From Shewanella subflava (GTDB taxonomy: Bacteria > Pseudomonadota > Gammaproteobacteria > Enterobacterales > Shewanellaceae): a stretch of 64,000 bases of DNA. Made by a program: the position numbers and the translations under genes. Below are positions 57,421 through 64,000 of this stretch, one piece after another. Position 1 is the first letter of the stretch. Every line of letters begins with the position of its first letter. The DNA is taken from assembly GCF_025971955.1 (NCBI RefSeq), contig NZ_JAPDMX010000003.1, forward strand, positions 248,001-312,000, given 5' to 3'. The notes under the pieces are model-generated. The model was not told the origin of the DNA and did not search any database. It was given only the letters and a program-made list of their open reading frames with translations.

Positions 57421-58080
57421 ATGGCTTATGCCAGAAAAGACAAAGCAATTAGCCTAGCTTGGACCGGAGCGTCGGGGGCACCTTATGGTATTAAATTACT
57501 GCAATGCCTTCTTGCGGCTGATTATCAGGTTTTTTTGATGATATCTAGCGCCGCTAGAGTGGTATTAGCCACAGAACATGCACTGCAATTAAGTGCAAAC
57601 CCTGATAAGGCGCGTGAACAATTACTCAGTTATTTTGCCGAGCAGCAAATTACCTTATCGGGTGAGTTAGTGGTGTTAGGTAAAGATGAGTGGTTTTCTC
57701 CGCCAGCATCAGGAAGTGCAGCGCCGAAGCAAATGGTCATTTGCCCTTGCTCAACGGGCACATTAGCCGCAGTTGCCACAGGAATGAGTAATAATTTATT
57801 AGAGCGTGCCGCTGATGTGGTACTAAAAGAGCGCGGTCAATTAATCCTTGTTCCTAGAGAAACCCCTTTTAGTGCCATACACTTAGAGCATATGTTAAGC
57901 CTAACGCGCAATGGCGCAACCATTATGCCTGCAGCGCCGGGGTTTTATCATAATCCCAAATCGATAGAAGATCTGGTAAACTTCATGGTTTCCCGAATTC
58001 TGGATCATTTGGGAATTGCACACGCACTGACAAATCGCTGGGGTTATGGCACTGATGCCCCCCAAGATATCGATAATTGA
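57421..58080 (+). CDS. ubiX: flavin prenyltransferase
   Basis: A 219-aa UbiX that makes the prenylated FMN used by UbiD decarboxylase in ubiquinone synthesis. Recognised by [10 protein letters not shown] at the N-terminus, [19 protein letters not shown] and [14 protein letters not shown]. It lies between mpl and hpt with short gaps. Confidence 0.93.
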   Translation: MAYARKDKAISLAWTGASGAPYGIKLLQCLLAADYQVFLMISSAARVVLATEHALQLSANPDKAREQLLSYFAEQQITLSGELVVLGKDEWFSPPASGSAAPKQMVICPCSTGTLAAVATGMSNNLLERAADVVLKERGQLILVPRETPFSAIHLEHMLSLTRNGATIMPAAPGFYHNPKSIEDLVNFMVSRILDHLGIAHALTNRWGYGTDAPQDIDN

Positions 58081-58087
58081 GAACCGT

Positions 58088-58615
58088 ATGAAACACACGA
58101 TTGAACCTATGATTTCAACCGAAGAAATCAACCAAACATTAGACCAATTAGCCGAGCGTATTAACGCCCACTATGCCAATAGCGAACGTTTGCTTATGGT
58201 TGGCTTATTAAAAGGCTCAGTGGTCTTTATGGCCGATTTATGTCGTCGTATTAAAGGCCATGTTGAAATCGACTTTATGTCAGTATCAAGTTACGGCAAC
58301 GCCACCACTAGTTCTCGTGATGTGAAAATTTTAAAAGATGTGCAATCTGACATTGGCGATCGCGACGTGTTAATTGTGGAAGACTTAATTGACTCAGGTA
58401 ACACATTGAACAAGGTGCGTGAGATTTTATTATTGCGTAACCCAAAAAGTTTAGCCCTGTGTACCCTATTGGATAAGCCTGAGCGTCGTGAAGTGGATGT
58501 GCCAGTAGACTTTATCGGCATGACTATTCCTGATGAATTTATCGTCGGTTATGGTATTGATTACGCAGAGCAATATCGTAACTTGCCTTACATCGCTAAA
58601 GTAGTGCCGTTGTAA
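58088..58615 (+). CDS. hpt: hypoxanthine phosphoribosyltransferase
   Basis: A 175-aa purine salvage enzyme. The PRPP loop is [14 protein letters not shown], and [13 protein letters not shown] and [21 protein letters not shown] are family signatures. The ATG at 58088 is taken because the longer frame from 58046 overlaps the end of ubiX. It begins 7 bp after the ubiX stop. Confidence 0.95.
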   Translation: MKHTIEPMISTEEINQTLDQLAERINAHYANSERLLMVGLLKGSVVFMADLCRRIKGHVEIDFMSVSSYGNATTSSRDVKILKDVQSDIGDRDVLIVEDLIDSGNTLNKVREILLLRNPKSLALCTLLDKPERREVDVPVDFIGMTIPDEFIVGYGIDYAEQYRNLPYIAKVVPL

Positions 58616-58635
58616 GCGAGCAAACAAATAAGATG

Positions 58636-58661
58636 ACTCCCGCAAATGCGGGAGTTTTTTT
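58636..58661 (+). terminator. terminator after hpt
   Basis: A GC-rich 9-bp stem ACTCCCGCA/TGCGGGAGT (58636-58655) followed by seven Ts. Confidence 0.9.
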
Positions 58662-58691
58662 CACCCTAACAGATCAGAAAAGGATATCAAT

Positions 58692-59627
58692 ATGAGTGAT
58701 AACGCCAATGCCTTGGTGATCGAAAACCTGCAAAAAACCTATAAAGGCGGAGTTCACGCGGTAAAAGGCATTAGTTTAACCGTTAACCAAGGCGATTTTT
58801 TTGCTCTGCTAGGCCCTAACGGTGCGGGTAAGTCGACCACCATTGGTATTATCAGCTCATTAGTGCAAAAAACCACAGGCAGCGTTAAGGTATTTGGTTT
58901 TGACATCGACCAACAGCTTGAAGAGGCTAAATTGTGCATTGGCTTAGTGCCGCAAGAGTTCAACTTTAATCAGTTTGAAACCGTGCTACAAATCGTGGTT
59001 AATCAGGCCGGTTATTACGGTGTACCAAGACACATTGCGTTTCAACGAGCTGAAAAATATTTATCCCAGCTTGATTTATGGGAAAAGCGCGACAGTCAGG
59101 CGCGTGCCTTATCAGGCGGCATGAAGCGCCGCTTAATGATTGCCCGTGCATTAATGCATCAGCCTAAATTGCTTATTCTTGATGAACCTACCGCGGGTGT
59201 TGATATTGAACTGCGCCGTTCAATGTGGGAGTTTTTAAAGGAAATTAACCAGCAAGGTGTAACCATCATTCTGACTACGCATTACCTTGAAGAAGCCGAA
59301 ATGCTGTGCCGCAATATCGGCATTATTGATAAAGGTCTATTGATTGAATGCACCAGCATGAAAAGCTTACTGAGCAAGCTGGATGTCGAAACCTTCATTT
59401 TAGATATCCGCCATGACATTCAAAGCGTACCTGCATTAACCAATATGAGCTGCCGTGTGATCGATAATCACACCCTTGAAGTTGATGTGGCCAAAGCCAA
59501 TAACTTGAATGACTTATTTAGCCAACTCAGCGAGTTGAATATTGAAGTGTTATCGATGCGCAATAAAGCTAATCGCCTTGAAGAATTGTTTGTTGAATTA
59601 GTCGAAAAAGCCAAGGAGGCAAAATAA
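58692..59627 (+). CDS. yadG: ABC transporter ATP-binding protein (YadG type)
   Basis: A 311-aa ABC2-type exporter ATPase. Walker A GPNGAGKST is at 41-49, the signature LSGGMKRR is central, and Walker B is LLILDEPTAGVD; the H-loop lies in TTHYLEEAE. A C-terminal extension of about 90 residues follows, as in YadG and other ABC-2 ATPases. Its stop overlaps the permease ATG by one base (TAATG), so they are coupled. The substrate is not established for the family. Confidence 0.9.
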   Translation: MSDNANALVIENLQKTYKGGVHAVKGISLTVNQGDFFALLGPNGAGKSTTIGIISSLVQKTTGSVKVFGFDIDQQLEEAKLCIGLVPQEFNFNQFETVLQIVVNQAGYYGVPRHIAFQRAEKYLSQLDLWEKRDSQARALSGGMKRRLMIARALMHQPKLLILDEPTAGVDIELRRSMWEFLKEINQQGVTIILTTHYLEEAEMLCRNIGIIDKGLLIECTSMKSLLSKLDVETFILDIRHDIQSVPALTNMSCRVIDNHTLEVDVAKANNLNDLFSQLSELNIEVLSMRNKANRLEELFVELVEKAKEAK

Positions 59628-60397
59628 TGAACAGTCTTTATTGGATAGCCTTTAAAAGTATTTTGATTAAAGAAATCAATCGTTTTACCCGCATCTGGGT
59701 ACAAACCTTAGTGCCGCCAGCCATCACCATGACCTTATATTTTCTCATTTTTGGCAACTTGGTCGGTAGCCGAATTGGTGAGATGGGCGGCGTAAGTTAC
59801 ATGGAGTTTATTGCCCCTGGTTTAATTATGATGTCGGTTATTACCAACTCTTATTCTAACGTGGCTTCATCGTTTTACAGTGCCAAGTTTCAGGGCAATA
59901 TTGAAGAAATCATGGTCGCGCCTGTACCGCATTATGTGATGATAGCCGGTTATGTTGGTGGCGGTGTTGCCCGTGGTCTATGCGTTGGCTTGATTGTGAC
60001 CCTAGTGGCAATGTTTTTTGTTAACCTCAGCTTGCATCATGTTGGCTTGGTTATCATGACCGTATTTTTAACCTCAGTGCTGTTTGCCCTTGGCGGGTTA
60101 ATTAATGCGGTATTTGCCAAAAGCTTTGACGACATCAGCATTATTCCTACCTTCATATTAACTCCATTGACCTATCTTGGTGGCGTGTTTTACTCGTTAT
60201 CATTATTGCCTGAGTTTTGGCAAGGCGTGTCAGGATTAAATCCTGTGGTGTATATGATCAACGTATTCCGCTACGGCTTTTTAGGGTTTGCCGATATCAG
60301 CATTCCTTTATCCATCGCTATTATGGTCGGCTTTTGTGCCACCTTATGGTTTGTGGCGTATTACCTCATTTCTCGTGGTATAGGATTGCGTAGCTAG
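59627..60397 (+). CDS. yadH: ABC-2 type permease (YadH type)
   Basis: A 256-aa inner-membrane permease with about six helices, including GLNPVVYMINVFRYGFLGF, the conserved ABC-2 C-terminal segment. It pairs with the overlapping ATPase to form an exporter. The substrate is unknown. Confidence 0.9.
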   Translation: MNSLYWIAFKSILIKEINRFTRIWVQTLVPPAITMTLYFLIFGNLVGSRIGEMGGVSYMEFIAPGLIMMSVITNSYSNVASSFYSAKFQGNIEEIMVAPVPHYVMIAGYVGGGVARGLCVGLIVTLVAMFFVNLSLHHVGLVIMTVFLTSVLFALGGLINAVFAKSFDDISIIPTFILTPLTYLGGVFYSLSLLPEFWQGVSGLNPVVYMINVFRYGFLGFADISIPLSIAIMVGFCATLWFVAYYLISRGIGLRS

Positions 60398-60412
60398 CGT
60401 TAATGGCCAATG

Positions 60413-60439
60413 GGTTGTGAGTCATAATGGCTCACAACC
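60413..60439. terminator. hairpin after yadH
   Basis: A 9-bp perfect stem GGTTGTGAG/CTCACAACC without a clear T run. It is possibly a weak terminator or 3' stabiliser. Confidence 0.45.
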
Positions 60440-60482
60440 GAGTGGGTTTGATTTGGGGTGATAATTTAACAGGGACAGTTTT

Positions 60483-60878
60483 ATGAAATGGTTTTTAGCT
60501 TTTTGGTTGGTGGTTGCAAGTTGCTCTTCGATTAACCTGTATGCCAATGACACGGTTTTACAACAAGCTTATCAATCGCAGCAAAGTGACATTCAGGTTC
60601 AAGGATTTGGACAGGTCGTCAAAGTGTTGCCCGACGACAACGAGGGCTCAAAGCATCAAAAATTCATTTTAAGGCTCAGTAGCGGCCAAACTTTACTTGT
60701 TGCTCATAACATTGATTTAGCACCTGGTATCCCGCATTTAAAGGCTGGTGATGGTGTTGAATTTTATGGTGAATATGAATGGAACATCAAGGGCGGGGTT
60801 GTTCATTGGACACATAAAGATCGACAAAATCGTCATCCACATGGTTGGTTAAAACATAATGGGCAGGTGTACGAGTAA
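60483..60878 (+). CDS. exported DUF3465-family protein
   Basis: 131 aa with a signal peptide (cleavage near LYA). The globular region resembles DUF3465: a nucleic-acid-binding-like small beta barrel with GVEFYGEYEWNIKGGVVHWTHKD and a final HPHGWLKHNGQVYE. The conserved function is unknown; members are predicted periplasmic. It is transcribed alone. Confidence 0.8.
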   Translation: MKWFLAFWLVVASCSSINLYANDTVLQQAYQSQQSDIQVQGFGQVVKVLPDDNEGSKHQKFILRLSSGQTLLVAHNIDLAPGIPHLKAGDGVEFYGEYEWNIKGGVVHWTHKDRQNRHPHGWLKHNGQVYE

Positions 60879-61055
60879 ATCGAGCCCAAAAGGCTTTAAG
60901 AGGGACAGTCAACGTGGTGTTTCCTGTCCCAACAAGCAGCGGTGATGATGGCTGTTGTTTCGAGTTTGTGTCAGTGGGTTTGCCAGCCCTTTAAGCGGCT
61001 GATAATTTCACTTCAAGCAGGCTCAAGTTGGGTAAATCATCCGCTTATCTTTTCA

Positions 61056-62246
61056 TTATTTTTGCATTTCAGACTTTAACGCCATTCGTTTACCTAGCCA
61101 TACACCTAACCCTAATGGGGCAAAAAAGATCACCAACAGGAACAACACAAAGTATAAAATTAAACTTTTCAGCGTGTGGGTTAATTCTTTAAAGACCACT
61201 TCTACAGTATGTTTTGAAATATCATCCAGATTTGCCGCTGCCGCAATACGCTCGCGGGCGATCATTTGTTCTAACGCTAAGCGCTCGTTTTTAACCATTA
61301 ACTCTAACGCCTGACGCTCGATAGATAATTGTGCCAACTTATCATCAGTGGATTCACTTAATTGGGTTAACAGTGGCGATAGTTCTTTGCGTAAATCACT
61401 GGCTAAACTGGCCATCATCTCGGGGCTTTGCGCCATTAATTGTTGAAAATGAGCGGATGTATTGTTGATGCTGGCTAAGGTTTTTTGTAGTTCATCGGCG
61501 CTGATGTTGGAATGCAATGCATACAATTCGGCTTTCCAGCTTAATAACTTAGGGGTTTGATCGGCGATCATCGCCATGCGATCTGAAATGTCACTCATCA
61601 CTTCAGGTACTGAACCAAAGGTGGTGACTGCTTCAAACTCGCTGATGTTTCTAAATGCTAACCATGCATTAAAAGCGGATGTACGAGTAAAAGTCATATC
61701 GGTAATGGGGTTTTCAGCAACATATTGGGTGATAAATTGTTTATATTGTTCAAAATCCCCCGCTTTTACCAAGCCTTTAATGGTTCGTTCAAAATTAGCC
61801 TGTAAACGCTCACTTGCTGAGATGGCGATAGCTTGATGCTCGCCAAAAAGCTGATAACCCTTACCCGATGAGAAAAAGGCATTCATTTGCGCGGTTAATA
61901 CCCAGGTATCTACCATTGCAGATATGGGGGATGCTTGAAATATGGCGCGCTGTAAAGCTTGTTCGCTGTTAATTTTCCACATTAAGCTATTGGACTTTAA
62001 CGCCACAAACTCAGCCGTGGTGAGGGGATTATTTTCTGGATTAGAGGCTAACAAAATGATTTTGTCGGCACTTGTTTCTACTTCGCTGTAAAAATTGTTG
62101 CTGAAATCTCTGCTAAAGACCCGCATATTTAGCTGTGCTTGCGGTAAAGGTTCGATGCCGCTCTCTAATTTGACCTCGAGTAAAGAACAACTGGATAAAG
62201 CCAGCAGCATTATCGATACCATAAATATCTTTTTAGCCATACCCAT
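61056..62246 (-). CDS. uncharacterised lipoprotein with coiled coil and C-terminal membrane helix
   Basis: 396 aa. A lipoprotein signal with lipobox SSC lies in the first 20 residues. A helical body follows, then a charged coiled coil (about 295-345, rich in ERQALELMVKNERLALEQM-like heptads) and one membrane segment near the C-terminus (about 365-385). A protein lipidated at one end and membrane-inserted at the other could bridge or clamp the envelope, but this is speculation. GAGG precedes the ATG. The family is not recognised. Confidence 0.7.
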   Translation of the reverse strand: MGMAKKIFMVSIMLLALSSCSLLEVKLESGIEPLPQAQLNMRVFSRDFSNNFYSEVETSADKIILLASNPENNPLTTAEFVALKSNSLMWKINSEQALQRAIFQASPISAMVDTWVLTAQMNAFFSSGKGYQLFGEHQAIAISASERLQANFERTIKGLVKAGDFEQYKQFITQYVAENPITDMTFTRTSAFNAWLAFRNISEFEAVTTFGSVPEVMSDISDRMAMIADQTPKLLSWKAELYALHSNISADELQKTLASINNTSAHFQQLMAQSPEMMASLASDLRKELSPLLTQLSESTDDKLAQLSIERQALELMVKNERLALEQMIARERIAAAANLDDISKHTVEVVFKELTHTLKSLILYFVLFLLVIFFAPLGLGVWLGKRMALKSEMQK

Positions 62247-62790
62247 AACATAACCTCTAAAAATAATGATAAAAAATAACGTAAATGTATGAAGTGTAAG
62301 TGTAATCTACCACTTTTTTAAAGTGGTGACTATTGGTGTGAAACGGGCTAAACATCATCAGTTTACAGCATCTATCGGTTATTCACCTTCGATACCGTTG
62401 CGAATATGGGGTGACAGTCAAAGTGATTCAAACCCGTTTAGCTTTAGCTTAGTTTGTGCAGTATTGATTGAACAAATACTCTCTTTGTATCGCAACACGC
62501 GATATTGGAATATGCAGCTTACAAGCGCAGCATTCATCAATCAGTTTGATTTAGCGCTAGACACTGATTCTGAGTAAAGCGCAGTTCCGCGAAATACGAA
62601 AATCTACACGCATCACATACACAAGTGAAATAGTGGTATTTTAGAGTAAGTATTCAGCAAGGTAAGTAAATCACTGCTAATCTGATAAATACTGTCAGTC
62701 ACACTTTTTAGGACTGAACCAGAGTCACCATTTTGAAGTGAGTGTGCATTTATTGCGAGGCGCGCAACACATTATGTTGAAGAGTAAGAT
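62247..62790. other. intergenic region, nothing convincing
   Basis: 544 bp between divergent genes. An 84-codon plus-strand frame (62323-62577) starts with GTG, lacks a ribosome site and has no recognisable protein character, so it is not called. No repeat is visible. Confidence 0.5.
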
Positions 62791-64000
62791 ATGAAATTTT
62801 TTTACTTTCTTATCATTATCCTTTGGGGAGGAGGGCTGACTATTGTCTATCATCAAGGTCATAAAAGTGTTGAAAAGCAGCTTATTTCCTCATTAAAAGA
62901 CAATGAGCGTGAAATGGGCCAGATGTTAGATGTAGCCATTGCTTACAACGAATCAATTAAAGAGCAATTGATTTTGAATTTCGACTTAAATATTGGGTCA
63001 ACACCGCACCCATTAATTTCTTCATTTAAAAACTTCCCCGCAATAAATACTTATGGCTTGCAAGGCGATGAAACCTTCGCGGGTAAGCCATTGAAAGCCA
63101 ATTTAACTGGGGCAGGATCATTAGCGGATGTCGATGCTGAAAAATGGTCTGAAATCAACGCGGTATTAAGCTTAAATTTATCCGCCCCCTTAGCGGCGAA
63201 AAGTCAGCAATTTTTATGGTCGTATTACACTTCACAAAATGGCTTTATCTTGCTGAGTCCGAGTGTACCTGTTGAGCAATTCCATTTTGCTGAATATATC
63301 TATTCTAAACCGTTTTGGAAAATTGCCACGCCAGAGCAAAATCCTAATCAAGAAACTGTGGTGTCTGATTTGTATGATGATGCTGCTGGAGCTGGGTTGA
63401 TGATTTCAATATCAACGCCAGTTAATTATCACGATACTTTCAAAGGGGCGGTATCGTTAGATATTGGTTTAGCATACCTGAACAATGTTTTACATGCTGA
63501 TTTACCCATGTTGGAAAATAACATTAGCCTGCTTTCTGATAAAGGTAAGGTGATTGCCAATAAGGCAATTAAAGATTTAGATGATGTGGATTTGCAGCTA
63601 GATGAACAGCTTATTCACTATAAATTAATGCCATTTTCTGGTGGTTATTACATTTTATCGAGTTTGATTAAAGGCAAATTTTACGTAGCTTATCAGCTTT
63701 CTGAGCGTCAATTACAAAGTATCGTGGTTGAAAACATTTATGGTCGTTTGCTTATCGTGTCTATGTTTGTGATTATTTTATGGTTGTTGGTTAAATTGTT
63801 CGATATGCTTTGTAATACCAAAAAACTGGCAGCTATGGATGGGTTAAGTAAATTGTATAACCGTATGTCTTTAGAGCGCTTATCTAATGAAGCCATTGAT
63901 ATCGCGATGAGAAATGATCAGCCTATTAGCGTTATCATGATAGATATCGATTTTTTCAAACAATTGAACGACGAACATGGCCATTATGCGGGTGATCAAG
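62791..64000 (+). CDS. membrane sensor diguanylate cyclase, truncated by the window edge
   Basis: The first 403 codons of a gene that runs off the right end. An N-terminal membrane helix (about 3-20), a periplasmic region of about 290 residues with Cache-like pattern, a second helix (about 312-330), and then the start of a GGDEF domain: AMDGLSKLYNRMSLERL and MIDIDFFKQLNDEHGHYAGDQ. The catalytic GG[DE]EF loop itself lies outside the window, so activity cannot be judged. The family makes cyclic di-GMP in response to small-molecule signals. Confidence 0.85.
   Translation, partial: MKFFYFLIIILWGGGLTIVYHQGHKSVEKQLISSLKDNEREMGQMLDVAIAYNESIKEQLILNFDLNIGSTPHPLISSFKNFPAINTYGLQGDETFAGKPLKANLTGAGSLADVDAEKWSEINAVLSLNLSAPLAAKSQQFLWSYYTSQNGFILLSPSVPVEQFHFAEYIYSKPFWKIATPEQNPNQETVVSDLYDDAAGAGLMISISTPVNYHDTFKGAVSLDIGLAYLNNVLHADLPMLENNISLLSDKGKVIANKAIKDLDDVDLQLDEQLIHYKLMPFSGGYYILSSLIKGKFYVAYQLSERQLQSIVVENIYGRLLIVSMFVIILWLLVKLFDMLCNTKKLAAMDGLSKLYNRMSLERLSNEAIDIAMRNDQPISVIMIDIDFFKQLNDEHGHYAGDQ

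Noticed and set aside
62323..62577. 84-codon frame upstream of the diguanylate cyclase gene
   Set aside because: GTG start, no ribosome site, no domain or signal features, and it lies between divergent genes.
1..64000. tRNA or rRNA genes, CRISPR arrays, prophage genes, integrases or full insertion sequences
   Set aside because: Looked for on both strands by eye; no cloverleaf, regular spaced repeat, transposase or phage gene was found.

Overview
The window looks like chromosomal DNA from a marine gammaproteobacterium, most likely Shewanella or a close relative. I infer this from the AT-leaning base composition, the OsmC-YcaO fusion, the acuR-acuI pair, two proteases with GlyGly-CTERM tails, the folX-folE pair and the sulfate-assimilation cluster. 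Nearly all of it is ordinary dense coding DNA. I see no rRNA, tRNA, CRISPR array, prophage or full-length insertion sequence.

Layout. 0-11 kb: OsmC-YcaO protein, Aer-type energy-taxis receptor, nitroreductase, ammonium transporter with NtrC-like sites, acuR and acuI sharing one operator, and a lipoprotein M13 peptidase. 11-19 kb: a protein with an internal duplication, a LysR regulator, a DAACS symporter, and a pilin-tailed membrane protein split over two frames at a ten-base C tract. This part has long non-coding stretches. 19-29 kb: a membrane-bound winged-helix regulator with a beta-propeller-like sensor region, then two very large secreted subtilases. The first has lost two of its three catalytic residues; the second is intact. 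The block is bracketed by inverted copies of a ~157 bp MITE-like repeat. 29-38 kb: a DUF3352-like protein, pldA, and the sulfur cluster cobA-cysD-cysN-SLC13 permease-cysC, which takes sulfate to PAPS and supplies the siroheme precursor. 38-49 kb: an M19 dipeptidase homologue lacking several metal ligands, the cysteine desulfurase/SufE pair, tas, acetyltransferases, yjjX, a DGSGSI-repeat protein, RNase HI with a hybrid-binding domain, mdh, an SDR and a DCC protein. 49-64 kb: an RND efflux system with two adaptors, folX-folE, mpl-ubiX-hpt, a YadGH-type ABC exporter, a DUF3465 protein, a lipoprotein, and a sensor diguanylate cyclase cut by the right edge.

The candidate for an undescribed system is the 19-29 kb block: a one-component membrane regulator, a pseudo-subtilase and an active subtilase. 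Both proteases carry rhombosortase-type C-terminal signals and the block lies between inverted MITEs. The split pilin-like gene, with its homopolymer switch, is the second most interesting locus. Gene starts are my own choices, usually the ATG with the best ribosome-binding site, and often lie downstream of the longest possible reading frame.
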